From assembly GCA_020638975.1 (NCBI GenBank), contig JACKHN010000005.1, positions 62,001 through 126,000 on the forward strand: a DNA stretch of 64,000 bases, in the 5' to 3' direction. The position numbers and the translations under genes are program-made. The DNA is from Planctomycetaceae bacterium. GTDB taxonomy: Bacteria; Planctomycetota; Planctomycetia; Pirellulales; Pirellulaceae. The notes beneath the pieces are model-generated. The model worked only from the letters and a program-made list of their open reading frames with translations. It was not told the origin of the DNA and did no database searches. Positions 1 through 8,631 of the stretch are shown here, piece after piece (within the stretch, counting starts at the first letter, position 1; each line of letters starts with the position of its first letter).

Positions 1-15
1 GAACCGGGGATCTCA

Positions 16-1002
16 ATGATTGGACATTGCTATCGGAACACGGGACGCAAGCTTGTCGTCTTTATGGGTTGCATGTACCTCGCATCCAGCTGTTTCGGAC
101 AGCGGCGGTCGGAAGACGAGGTGAAAATTCCGGACCCGACCGCTGTGACTGTCGAGACGAGTGACGGCGTTCCAATCCGGTGCAGCTACTATCCTGGTGG
201 TTTCGTCGAGACACCGACCGACAACAAGGACAAGCCAAAGATCGAGAAAAAGCCGGGAAAGGAAGTAGTTCCCATCATCTTGTTGCACGGTTGGGAAGGG
301 CGTCGCCGCGATTTCGATGAGTTGGCGAGTAGTTTACAGAAACGTGGACACGCGGTCATGGTTCCCGACTTGCGGGGGCACGGCGACAGTAGCAGAGTCA
401 CGTTGGCCAATGGAGAAACCAAAGACATCGATCTCGCCCGCATGAGGTCAACGGAGATTGCCGGAATGCTGTTTGACGTCGAAGCTGTGAAAAAGTTCTT
501 TTTCGAGAAGAACAACGCTGGCGAAGTCAACATCGAGCTTTTGTGTGTCGTCGGCGCTGATGTGGGAGCCATCGTCGCGGTGAATTGGGCGGCTTACGAC
601 TGGAGTCGTCGACAGCTTCCCGCATTCAAACAGGGTCGCGACGTTAAAGCGCTCGTCCTCGTCTCGCCTGAATCGTCATTCAAAGGGTTTTCGTTGACAA
701 CGGCGCTGAACCATCCAATCATCCAAAAGTCGATGTCGATCATGATTATTGTGGGAGAAGATGATCGCAGCGCGGCCAGCGATGCAAAAACCATCCACAG
801 TCGGCTGGAACGCTTGCGTACTGACCAGGATCCAAAGAACCCGGACCTTGTGTATCTCAAACCAAACACGACTCTCCAGGGAACACAACTGATTAACGTG
901 CCTGGATTGCCACTGCGAGACTACATCGGGGTGTTCATCGAACAGCGTTTGGTCCGCAAGTCCAGTGAGTTTCCCTGGACGGAGCGAACGAGTCCGCTGT
1001 AG
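16..1002 (+). CDS. Secreted alpha/beta-hydrolase-fold protein with altered catalytic residues
   Basis: 328 aa. Residues about 11-28 form a hydrophobic export segment ending near a Cys (ASSCFGQ), so it is probably secreted or a lipoprotein. The alpha/beta-hydrolase fold is suggested by the oxyanion-type LLHGWEG (residues 89-95), PDLRGHGDS (117-125) and a nucleophile-elbow position reading GADVG (180-184). That elbow has Asp where lipases and esterases have Ser. An acidic stretch GEDD (247-250) sits where the acid residue is expected, but no His is seen near the C-terminus in the usual place. Asp nucleophiles occur in haloalkane dehalogenases and epoxide hydrolases, but the missing His makes a non-catalytic binding protein equally likely. 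It ends 20 bases from the convergent LysM gene. Fold is fairly sure, activity unknown. Confidence 0.8.
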   Translation: MIGHCYRNTGRKLVVFMGCMYLASSCFGQRRSEDEVKIPDPTAVTVETSDGVPIRCSYYPGGFVETPTDNKDKPKIEKKPGKEVVPIILLHGWEGRRRDFDELASSLQKRGHAVMVPDLRGHGDSSRVTLANGETKDIDLARMRSTEIAGMLFDVEAVKKFFFEKNNAGEVNIELLCVVGADVGAIVAVNWAAYDWSRRQLPAFKQGRDVKALVLVSPESSFKGFSLTTALNHPIIQKSMSIMIIVGEDDRSAASDAKTIHSRLERLRTDQDPKNPDLVYLKPNTTLQGTQLINVPGLPLRDYIGVFIEQRLVRKSSEFPWTERTSPL

Positions 1003-1021
1003 CCCAATGCATCACGGAGGA

Positions 1022-1660
1022 CTACTGGGATTCACGGTTCAGTAGTCCCTGGGGAATCGGCACCAATCCGTCATCGACATCATCCGCATGATTCTCGCGA
1101 GGTGACGGCGCGATGGTGCGGGGGATGGTGATGACCTTTCCAATCGGCAGTAAGTCTGGATCGATCAGCAGTTCTGAATTCATTTCGAAAATCGATTGCC
1201 ACTCTGTACGATCGCCTAGGTAGCGTGCTGCGAGCGATTGAAGCGTGTCACCGTCGTTGATTCGATGAGTTCGAGCAGGTTCATCAGCATCATTCTCGCG
1301 TTGTGACGATTCAATAGCGACTGGCGTCGTACTGCCCACGAACAACTCGAACGTGGACCCAAGCTGGGGAGGATCTGGAATCTCCCCTTTGGTTGGAGCG
1401 GTTGCCCGATGCGTGAGCGGTAACTCTAATACCGCTGGCGTTACACGTGGTTCGCCTTCCGGCGCAGCCATCATGTCGGGGCCTACCGGAATGGTCAGTT
1501 GCAAGGTGAGTTCGGGTTGAGACGAAGGGGTTCGAGAAACCTCGCTCTCACTTTGCTCGCCAAGCATCGAATTTGGGGCGTCGTACCGGAAGGGCAGCGC
1601 CGCGCAAACGCCGCCCGATATGACGATCAACCCGAGGATTCTGCGTTTCCAACCAACCAT
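1022..1660 (-). CDS. LysM domain protein, N-terminal membrane anchor
   Basis: 212 aa. An N-terminal hydrophobic stretch (RILGLIVISGGVCAALPF) gives a signal anchor. A low-complexity Pro/Thr/Glu-rich middle follows, and then one LysM motif around residues 134-181: HRINDGDTLQSLAARYLGD, then an aromatic/Asn segment and a final PIGKVITIP. LysM binds N-acetylglucosamine polymers such as peptidoglycan, so the protein probably faces the periplasm. The tail after the LysM is short and charged. It lies downstream of, and in the same direction as, secDF, with about 130 bases between them, so cotranscription is possible but not shown. Convergent with the upstream hydrolase. Domain call is strong; biological role is not known. 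Confidence 0.85.
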   Translation of the reverse strand: MVGWKRRILGLIVISGGVCAALPFRYDAPNSMLGEQSESEVSRTPSSQPELTLQLTIPVGPDMMAAPEGEPRVTPAVLELPLTHRATAPTKGEIPDPPQLGSTFELFVGSTTPVAIESSQRENDADEPARTHRINDGDTLQSLAARYLGDRTEWQSIFEMNSELLIDPDLLPIGKVITIPRTIAPSPRENHADDVDDGLVPIPQGLLNRESQ

Positions 1661-1788
1661 GTTGCCGCACCCGATTCTGTAAGCCCCATCGATAAGTATC
1701 GCGATGGACGCGGTGGAGTCTACAGAGGTACCGCTAGCGTGCCGCCGGATTTGCGACGCGTTGCCGGTTATGAGTCCGGTTTTACCGA

Positions 1789-4700
1789 CTATGCCGAAGC
1801 GGACACGTTACCTGCGGCGGCCTTGGCCTTTCCGGCGGTGCTCTTCTGGTTCGCGGAGGTCATCCAGAGTAAGACGGGCGATGCGACGAAGATCGAACTG
1901 TAGGTACCCACAACGACACCGACGACGAGCGAAAACGCAAAACCGTGGATTCCGTCTCCGCCGATCGCGTAGAGGATGATTACCACGATCAAGGTCGTCA
2001 GCGATGTGAGCATCGTTCGACTGAGTGTTTGATTGATGCTCGTGTTGATCATGTCGCCAGTCAGGCTGGGGCTCTTACCGCGAACTTCACGAATGCGGTC
2101 AAAGACGACAATCGTATCGTTCAATGAGTATCCAATGATGGTCAACAACGCAGCAACGATAGGCAAACTGATCTTAAACTCTTCGATCAAGAGGAATCCA
2201 AGCGCGTCAGCCAACCACGCACTGAGTGCAATCGCACCAAGTGTGACCAGCACGTCGTGCAGCAAGGCAACCACGGCCGCCAAGCCGAAGATGACTCGTT
2301 GGAATCGAATCCAAATGTAGAGGACGATGCCGAACAAGCTGGCAACCAACGCTGCAATAGCCTTCTGTTGCATATCACCGGCGACTTGTCCGCCGATCTT
2401 GCTCGAGGAAGACCACACCGGGCTGTCAGCAAACTTTGCTTTCAAATGCTCCAAAAGCTGCTTGGTCTGCGTTTCGTCCGCCGAAATCAAGAGCTTCCAG
2501 GATTCGAATGCATTACTGCTGCTGCCGTCCCATTTTTGGTTGACGAGTTGGAAGTGCGAGACCGGCAAGTTGAGTTCCTGAGTCGCAGCTTCAATTTCGC
2601 CAGTCAAGGTCTGGGCGTTAATGCCGTAGCCGAAGGTCAAGTCGACTTCGGTTTGAGCCGAAGCAATCGGAACAGCGCTGATCGCGTCGGTTTCGTTGTC
2701 CGAACTCTCCGCGGGAGCGTCCGCTTCGGGTTCTGGCGTCGTAGTTGCTTCGGTGTCGGTTGCCTCGTCCGTCGAAGCAGTGTCTGCGGGTGCTGCGTCA
2801 GTTGACGTGTCCACTTGTGCTAACAACAGTTCACGAGCGTCGTCGGCGTAGGCAAGAAGGGTCCCAGCAGGCGAGGCCAGCGATGAGCCTTGGTCTGCAT
2901 CGGTGGCCGCTTCGGGCTCCTTGTTTTCTGACGCCGCTTCCGGTTTATCGTTCTCAGGGGCCGGTTCACTATCGGACTTCTCTGGAGAAGCCTTCTCCTC
3001 CTCCGCAGCATCAGTTGTTGCTTCAGAAACGGGTGGCGTGGGTTCTTCCGTCGCTCCTGGCGTCTCGCTCGCGCTCTCAGCCGGAGCTTCTTCCACGACG
3101 GGCGTCGCTGGTTTCTTTTCAGTCGTGGCGGGCGCGATCAACGCAACTGGGCGAAGAGGCCCGTACTCGAGCGAGTACGTTGCCAATTCGCTTTTTCCGT
3201 CCGGACCAGCGAAGGCATCGTGAATTGCATTTTCCAAATCAATGACTTCGTCGATGTCAGAATCGACTTTAAAGGTGTCATTCTTCATCGCTCCTGCCGT
3301 ATTGTTCATCGCAGTCACGCTGAACTGCGTTCCTGCGCCGGAGAATTGGGCGGCGAGTTTCTCGCGTACACTTTCCGTCTCGGCAGAAGATTTCAGCCGC
3401 ATCTGCACCGAAGTACCGCCTCGGAAGTCGATGTCAAAGATGCTCGCGCCCCGCCCTGCGATTCCGAACAGGCCGACGATGATTACGAGAATCGAACAAG
3501 CTCCTGCCAGCTTTCGCTTGCCGATAAAGTCGATCTGCGTCGCACTGAGAATTTGCATCATGCTCAGCTTCTTCAACCATCGCGTTCGCTCGGCAATGTC
3601 GAATGCGACTCGCGAGCAGAAAATCGCCGTGAACATACTCATCAAGATGCCCAAGATCAGGGTAACGGCAAAGCCGCGAATCTGATCAGTTCCGATTCCG
3701 TACAGCACGAAGGCCGTGATCAACGTCGTGACGTTAGCGTCGATAATTGTCGTGGTCGCTCGCGCGAAGCCGTTACGAATTGCCATCCTTAACGCCGCGC
3801 CACGCGACATTTCTTCGCGAATACGCTCAAAGATCAGAACGTTTGCGTCAACGGACATGCCGACCGTGAGAACCAAGCCGGCCAAGCCCGGCAACGTGAA
3901 CGCCGCTTTGATCAAAATCATGATTGCGAGGATGAACAACAAGTTGAGCACCAGCGCCAAGCACGCGACGAATCCGGAAAACCGGTAATAGAACAAAATG
4001 AACACGAGGACGATTGCCAAAGAAATCAGCATGGCCATCTTGCCTTGCTGGATTGTCTCTTTTCCTAGCAGCGGGTTAATTTGGTTCTCACTGATTGGAA
4101 TTGGATTCAAGACAACTGGCAAGCTACCAGCTTCCAGGATATTCACCATGAAGTCGACTTCTTCGGCAGTGAATTCGCCGGTAATTCGACCGCGTCCTTG
4201 CGTAATCGGCTCTTGGATGTTGGGGGCTGACAGCAACGTGTTGTCGAGGATAATCCCGAGTTGCCGATTGAAGTTACCCTCAGGACCGTAGTCGGTCGTC
4301 AGGTCCGCAAAACGGCCCACGCCACCGCTCGACTGCTTTAGATTGAACATGATGCAGGGACGCAGGCGTTCGTCGTTGCCTCGGCTGACGGCGCCAAGGT
4401 GATTGCCCGTGACGTTGTACGGATCATTCGTTTCCATCAGAACATCAATTTCCTCGATGCCGAGGCTCTTGATGTAGCGCGTGAACTCGAGTTCTCGGTC
4501 GCCAAAATGCGCTGGATCGACCTCCAGTATGTCGCCAGTTGCTGCGTCACGGATTGTGTTGCTGGCAACGGAAAGTTTGAACGTACCGCCACCGCCCTCC
4601 GCCTGATCCCGACCAACTCGAGCCCACAGTCCAACTTGATTGCCAGCTTCATCACGGATGAAGCGTCCGCGTTTCTTAGCGAGATCAAGAGCGGCCTCAC

Positions 4701-5292
4701 GAGCCAACTCGATAATGTCTGCGTGATCGCGGGAATTTGCAACGATGCGGAATTGAAGTACGCCAGCGGTACTGATCGACTTCTTAATCAGTTCGACTTC
4801 GCGCTGATCCACTTCCGGGACGATGACCTCAACTTGTTGATCACCGTACGGACGGATGACGATTTCTTTCGTTCCGCTAGGGTTGATACGACGCGCGATT
4901 GCTTCGACCAACGCCCCCATGTTGACGCGACCAGTCGATCCGTCGGGCGAATCGGGATCGTTCGCTGCGGCGGTGGCACTTTCGTCCACCTCGTAGATCA
5001 GAATGACGCCGCCCTTGAGATCAACACCGAGTTTGATATTGAACTGACCAGTCTCGCGGTCGTAGGACCGCCCGACGACCAGGCTAGAAAGAATGATCAC
5101 GCAGAGGATCAAGCCTATCCGCCAGCCGATCTCGGCCATTCGAAGTCGCTTGGCGATCAGCTGGCCAAGAAATATGGGCAAGCCAATGCCAAGGAGTAAG
5201 ACCGCGAGTAATCCGACAAATTTGAACTGCGTCGAATCCGCCAATTGTGCCGAATCCGTTGCCTGTGCGAGCAGAATGAAGTCACTTAGCAT
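1789..5292 (-). CDS. secDF: Protein translocase subunits SecD and SecF fused in one chain
   Basis: 1167 aa. SecD and SecF use the proton gradient to pull secreted proteins through SecYEG. The SecD half (about 1-575) shows the motif LGVDLKGGV followed by the large periplasmic P1 head and the RND-type membrane bundle (GLAGLVLTVGMSVDANVLIFERIREE). The SecF half starts near residue 577 with DFIGKRKLA and contains DIDFRGGTSVQMRL and SLNDTIVVFDRIRE. Two oddities stand out. A hydrophobic helix (about 23-47) precedes the canonical first helix. A roughly 160-residue Pro/Glu/Ala/Thr-rich acidic segment (about 715-875) interrupts the SecF periplasmic domain. Fusion of SecD and SecF is known in several phyla. 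yajC lies just upstream in the same direction, the normal partner. Confident call. Confidence 0.97.
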   Translation of the reverse strand: MLSDFILLAQATDSAQLADSTQFKFVGLLAVLLLGIGLPIFLGQLIAKRLRMAEIGWRIGLILCVIILSSLVVGRSYDRETGQFNIKLGVDLKGGVILIYEVDESATAAANDPDSPDGSTGRVNMGALVEAIARRINPSGTKEIVIRPYGDQQVEVIVPEVDQREVELIKKSISTAGVLQFRIVANSRDHADIIELAREAALDLAKKRGRFIRDEAGNQVGLWARVGRDQAEGGGGTFKLSVASNTIRDAATGDILEVDPAHFGDRELEFTRYIKSLGIEEIDVLMETNDPYNVTGNHLGAVSRGNDERLRPCIMFNLKQSSGGVGRFADLTTDYGPEGNFNRQLGIILDNTLLSAPNIQEPITQGRGRITGEFTAEEVDFMVNILEAGSLPVVLNPIPISENQINPLLGKETIQQGKMAMLISLAIVLVFILFYYRFSGFVACLALVLNLLFILAIMILIKAAFTLPGLAGLVLTVGMSVDANVLIFERIREEMSRGAALRMAIRNGFARATTTIIDANVTTLITAFVLYGIGTDQIRGFAVTLILGILMSMFTAIFCSRVAFDIAERTRWLKKLSMMQILSATQIDFIGKRKLAGACSILVIIVGLFGIAGRGASIFDIDFRGGTSVQMRLKSSAETESVREKLAAQFSGAGTQFSVTAMNNTAGAMKNDTFKVDSDIDEVIDLENAIHDAFAGPDGKSELATYSLEYGPLRPVALIAPATTEKKPATPVVEEAPAESASETPGATEEPTPPVSEATTDAAEEEKASPEKSDSEPAPENDKPEAASENKEPEAATDADQGSSLASPAGTLLAYADDARELLLAQVDTSTDAAPADTASTDEATDTEATTTPEPEADAPAESSDNETDAISAVPIASAQTEVDLTFGYGINAQTLTGEIEAATQELNLPVSHFQLVNQKWDGSSSNAFESWKLLISADETQTKQLLEHLKAKFADSPVWSSSSKIGGQVAGDMQQKAIAALVASLFGIVLYIWIRFQRVIFGLAAVVALLHDVLVTLGAIALSAWLADALGFLLIEEFKISLPIVAALLTIIGYSLNDTIVVFDRIREVRGKSPSLTGDMINTSINQTLSRTMLTSLTTLIVVIILYAIGGDGIHGFAFSLVVGVVVGTYSSIFVASPVLLWMTSANQKSTAGKAKAAAGNVSASA

Positions 5293-5365
5293 GACAGAAG
5301 CTTCCTAATCCCTTCAGGGTCCGTCAGGTGATTGAACACACTGGTGGTCAAACGTTGTTAACAAG

Positions 5366-5728
5366 TCAGTCCTGGCTGCCTTCGCCGTCATCCTTCACGA
5401 TGCGGGAAATCGCACTCCGCAAGACTCGCATTTTCGTATTGGTGCTGTCATCGATTCGGAGTGTCACGTCTTCCGAATCCTTTTGTACGTTCACAACCAC
5501 GCCGTGAATGCCGCCGATCGTTACGACTCGGTCGTTCTTCTTCATATTTTCGAGCATCGACGTTGTCTCAGCCCGCTTCTTTCGTTCGGGGCGAATCAAC
5601 ATGAAATAGAAGAGGACCGCAATCATCACGAAGGGCAGCAGGCTGCCGATGGGCCCAAACGGCGAGGTTGCCGTATCGTCTTGCGCGAGGAGCAGGATCG
5701 AAAGATACGATTCGCTAGTCGACCACAT
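5366..5728 (-). CDS. yajC: Preprotein translocase accessory subunit YajC
   Basis: 120 aa from the ATG at 5728; a GTG four codons upstream (5740) is also possible. YajC is a small single-span membrane protein associated with SecDF in the Sec holotranslocon. The family hallmarks are visible: one transmembrane helix (LLPFVMIAVLFYFMLIRP), directly followed by the basic ERKKR segment, and a small beta domain with NDRVVTIGGIHGVV. A Gln/Asp-rich segment with possible cleavage (LLLAQDD) precedes the helix. Placement 70 bases upstream of secDF in the same direction is the typical yajC-secDF order. Confident call. Confidence 0.95.
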   Translation of the reverse strand: MWSTSESYLSILLLAQDDTATSPFGPIGSLLPFVMIAVLFYFMLIRPERKKRAETTSMLENMKKNDRVVTIGGIHGVVVNVQKDSEDVTLRIDDSTNTKMRVLRSAISRIVKDDGEGSQD

Positions 5729-5810
5729 GCACTTCACCAAACTGTCCGTGAACGGCTCTTCTCGGGCTCATCGCGTTGAATCGCGAGACGTAAAAAATTT
5801 TGCGGCAAAC

Positions 5811-5844
5811 AGAAAACGGCCCGATCTCGCTGACGGTCGGGCCG
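5811..5844 (-). terminator. Probable intrinsic terminator downstream of tgt
   Basis: On the minus strand an 8-bp perfect stem CGGCCCGA/TCGGGCCG (plus positions 5817-5824 and 5837-5844) with a 12-base loop is followed by TTTTCTGTTT. It lies about 120 bases beyond the tgt stop and before yajC, so it would separate the tgt transcript from yajC-secDF. Confidence 0.6.
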
Positions 5845-5963
5845 ATTCTCGCCGCAATTAGCCGGTAATCATAAGGCCTTGTGGCGCAACGAGCAAGGCC
5901 GTCTGAACGCCGCCAGCGAGGGGGCTGCGAGGGGTACTTCGGTGCTGTCGACAATCGACTCGT

Positions 5964-7094
5964 TCAGTCCGAATTCTCGCTTTCCCAGCCGGCGATTTTT
6001 TTTCGATAGAAGTCCATGTAGGAATCGCTTTCAATCGCCGCACGAGCCTGACTGACGAGCCGCTGGTAATACGTAATGTTGTGGGCGGTCAGCAAGATGG
6101 GGCCGAGCATCTCGTTCGCCAGAAAGAGATGTCGTATGTAGCCTCGGCTATGTCGGCAAGCCGGGCAAGGACAGCCCTCTTCCAGCGGACGTTCGTCTCG
6201 CCGGTGACGCAGGTTTCTCATTCGCAACCGCCCGCTGTCCGTATAGGCGAGCGCGTTCCGTCCGTTGTGGCTGGGGATAATACAGTCGAACATGTCGACG
6301 CCTCGCCGAATCGACTCGACCAGGTCCTTGGGAGTTCCGACTCCCATCAGGTAGCGAGGCTTCTCGATGGGGAGGGCAGGGCAGGTGGCTTCGATCATCC
6401 GCAGCATATCCGCTTCGCCTTCGCCGACACTGAGGCCGCCAATGGCATAGCCCTCGAACCCTTTGAGTTCGGCAAGTTGCTGCGCACATTCTACGCGCAG
6501 ATCTGCAGAGAGGCCGCCTTGTACGATCGCAAATTGAGCCTGGTCACTCCGCGTCCGGGCATCCAGACAACGTCGGGCCCACCGAATCGTACGATCGCAG
6601 GCGTCTCGCACCGCCGTGTCGCTGGCAGGCAGAGCGATCACGTGGTCGAGCACCATGGCGACGTCGCTGCCCAGAGCCTCTTGGATCTCGATAGAGCGCT
6701 CCGGAGAAAGCTCAAATTTCCGCCCGTCGATGTGCGACCTGAACACCGCCGATTGTTCGGTTACCTTGGTGGAGGCCGCTAGGCTGAACAGCTGAAAGCC
6801 ACCGCTATCGGTCAAAATCGGACCGCTCCAACCCATGAACCGGTGAAGGCCCCCAAGCTCCGCGACAACATCCTCACCGGGTCGCAGTGCTAGATGATAC
6901 GTGTTACCCAACACCATTTGCGAACCAGTGTCTCGCACGAGCGAGATCGCCAGTCCTTTGATGGTTCCCTGCGTGCCGACCGGCATGAATGCCGGCAGTT
7001 CAACAACACCGTGAGGCGTCGTGAAGCTGGAGCGTCGAGCTGCGCAGTCGCGATCGACGTGGTGCAGCTGAAAGGAGAAAGGGCTGACGCTCAT
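5964..7094 (-). CDS. tgt: Queuine/preQ1 tRNA-guanine transglycosylase
   Basis: 376 aa, the usual length for bacterial Tgt. The enzyme exchanges the wobble guanine of GUN-anticodon tRNAs for preQ1 in queuosine synthesis. Seen motifs: PAFMPVGTQGTIKGL near the start, ILTDSGGFQLFSL with the catalytic-region Asp, the substrate-pocket region AIVQGGLSADLR, GGLSVGEGE, and LMGVGTPKDLVESIRRGVDMFDC with the second catalytic Asp. A zinc site is visible near the C-terminus (CPCPACRHSRGYIRHLFLANE). The ATG at 7094 (MSVSPF) is chosen because the longer frame would run into the upstream gene and through an inverted repeat. The following secDF/yajC association is common in bacteria. Confident call. Confidence 0.96.
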   Translation of the reverse strand: MSVSPFSFQLHHVDRDCAARRSSFTTPHGVVELPAFMPVGTQGTIKGLAISLVRDTGSQMVLGNTYHLALRPGEDVVAELGGLHRFMGWSGPILTDSGGFQLFSLAASTKVTEQSAVFRSHIDGRKFELSPERSIEIQEALGSDVAMVLDHVIALPASDTAVRDACDRTIRWARRCLDARTRSDQAQFAIVQGGLSADLRVECAQQLAELKGFEGYAIGGLSVGEGEADMLRMIEATCPALPIEKPRYLMGVGTPKDLVESIRRGVDMFDCIIPSHNGRNALAYTDSGRLRMRNLRHRRDERPLEEGCPCPACRHSRGYIRHLFLANEMLGPILLTAHNITYYQRLVSQARAAIESDSYMDFYRKKIAGWESENSD

Positions 7095-7101
7095 ATCGGG
7101 A

Positions 7102-7172
7102 AGTCTAGAGCTGAGTGTCGAGAGTCTAGAGCCAGAAGGAATTTCTGTCTCTCCGCTCTGGACTCTCCACTC
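7102..7172. repeat. Imperfect inverted repeat with AGTCTAGAG units between tgt and the TPR gene
   Basis: AGTCTAGAG occurs twice (7102-7110 and 7123-7131), and the complementary arm CTCTGGACTCTCCACTCT (7156-7173 region) pairs with 7113-7131 with few mismatches. It sits in the 85-base gap between two same-direction genes and has no run of T on either side, so it resembles a dispersed palindromic repeat rather than a terminator. Confidence 0.6.
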
Positions 7173-7179
7173 TTGACCG

Positions 7180-8511
7180 TTAATCGCCTCGCAGCTTGAT
7201 TCCCAACTGCGAGAGCTTGTCACGGACTTCGTTCAAACTTGTCACGCCAAAGTTCTTGCATTCGAGCAGATCGTCGCCGGTCTTGCGAACGAGTTCGCCA
7301 ATGGTCCCCATTCCTAGTCGGACCATGCACTTGCGAGCACGCACCGAGAGATTCAGTTCTGAGATGGGGCGATCAAGTAACGCCTGTTCGTCAGGCGACA
7401 TGTTGGAAGTGTCGTAGGCCGGCTCTGGCTCGGGACGTTCGTGAGCGAACTGGCCTAACTCCAATCCCTTGGAGTGCAACATATCGCGGATTTCAACCAG
7501 CGAAGTCTCGCCAAAGTTCTTGCTCGTTAGTAGATCCTGCTCGCTCGTTCTGGTCAAATCGCCTAGCGTCCGTACGCCCATCTTCTGCAGGCAGTTGCGG
7601 CTGCGGACGGAAAGCTCGAAGTCGGTAACCGGAATGCTTAGCACTTGAGCTAAGCGATCTTCCTTCTTCTGAGCTTCCTCATCGTAGAACATGTCACGCG
7701 AAGCCATCGCGTCCTTGCAAAACAGCTTGGCGCGACCGTGAGTCGGATACACATCCAAGATGCGTTGATAGCAATGCTGCGCTAGTTCGTACCGCTGCTG
7801 ATCTTCGTACATAATGCCGAGGTTCAGTAACGCACCGACGTGCGACGGAAAGCAATTTGAAGCACGTTGATACAACTCCATCGCGAGAGCGTCGTTTCCT
7901 CGGCGATCATTTTCGAGTGCCAGTCCGAACAGAGCACCCGGGTGCATTTCGTGGGTTTCAACCGCTCGCTCGTAGAGAGCAACAACCTCTGACGGATTTC
8001 CGCCAATTGCTGCGACCGTCGCACCTCGCTGATAAAGGTAGTCTGCCGTCTGCTCAATCGGTCCGAACAAATCATCCAGCGTCTTCATGGCGGCCTCGGT
8101 CTTGCCTTGATAACGCAAGGTCTCGGCACATGCCAAAGCACACGCGTCGCCGTTGTATCCAGCAACTTTGGCAGATTCATACGCTTGGATTGCTTGGTCA
8201 TAACGACCGAGCGCAAAGTGCGTCTTGCCAAGGTAGAACTGAGCGACGGCTCCACCGTCAGCTGACGCCAATGTTTCGGCGGCGGTGGTGTGGCGTCCGA
8301 GCAAGTAGTAACAAACGCCAAGCCGCACGGCCGTAGCGGGCGATCGCTCTTCGCGGCTTTCCAATTCGCCGACTGCGTCGCGGAGCACCTGGAACTGGGA
8401 GTAGTTCTCGGAGATCGCTTGAGATAGTTGACGAATCTCGTTGGGGCCGAACGAACTGTTCGAGAGGACGATTTCGCGAAGATCAATTTCCGAGCCGACG
8501 ACTTGCGACAT
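7180..8511 (-). CDS. TPR protein with two RNA polymerase alpha C-terminal domains
   Basis: 443 aa, no signal peptide. Residues about 55-270 are tetratricopeptide-like helices (AVAQFYLGKTHFALGRYDQAIQAYE; VGALLNLGIMYEDQQRYELAQHCYQRIL). Two alpha-CTD modules follow, near 290-345 and 385-442. Each holds the helix-hairpin-helix pattern of the RpoA C-terminus: LSVRSRNCL with KNFGETSLVEI in the first, LSVRARKCM with KNFGVTSLNEV in the second. The Arg matching E. coli R265, which contacts the DNA minor groove, is present in both; the Asn matching N268 is kept in the first and is Lys in the second. The N-terminal RpoA assembly domain is absent, so this is not the core alpha subunit. A DNA-binding scaffold or transcription-associated role is inferred. 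It follows tRNA-Thr. Confidence 0.9.
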   Translation of the reverse strand: MSQVVGSEIDLREIVLSNSSFGPNEIRQLSQAISENYSQFQVLRDAVGELESREERSPATAVRLGVCYYLLGRHTTAAETLASADGGAVAQFYLGKTHFALGRYDQAIQAYESAKVAGYNGDACALACAETLRYQGKTEAAMKTLDDLFGPIEQTADYLYQRGATVAAIGGNPSEVVALYERAVETHEMHPGALFGLALENDRRGNDALAMELYQRASNCFPSHVGALLNLGIMYEDQQRYELAQHCYQRILDVYPTHGRAKLFCKDAMASRDMFYDEEAQKKEDRLAQVLSIPVTDFELSVRSRNCLQKMGVRTLGDLTRTSEQDLLTSKNFGETSLVEIRDMLHSKGLELGQFAHERPEPEPAYDTSNMSPDEQALLDRPISELNLSVRARKCMVRLGMGTIGELVRKTGDDLLECKNFGVTSLNEVRDKLSQLGIKLRGD

Positions 8512-8557
8512 GACTTTAATACTCCAAACGTCCCGTTGGTGGGGAATCTACGAAAAG

Positions 8558-8631
8558 AGCCAGCGGTGGGAGTCGAACCCACAACCCCCGCATTACGAAT
8601 GCGGTGCTCTGCCAATTGAAGCTACGCTGGC
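8558..8631 (-). tRNA. tRNA-Thr, anticodon CGU
   Basis: 74 nt on the minus strand with a complete cloverleaf: acceptor arms GCCAGCG/CGCTGGC, D stem GCTT/GAGC, anticodon stem CCGCA/TGCGG around loop TTCGTAA (anticodon CGT, reading ACG), a 5-nt variable loop, and T stem GTGGG/CCCAC with TTCGACT. The discriminator is U and no CCA is encoded. It lies 46 bases upstream of the TPR/alpha-CTD gene in the same direction. Confidence 0.96.
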
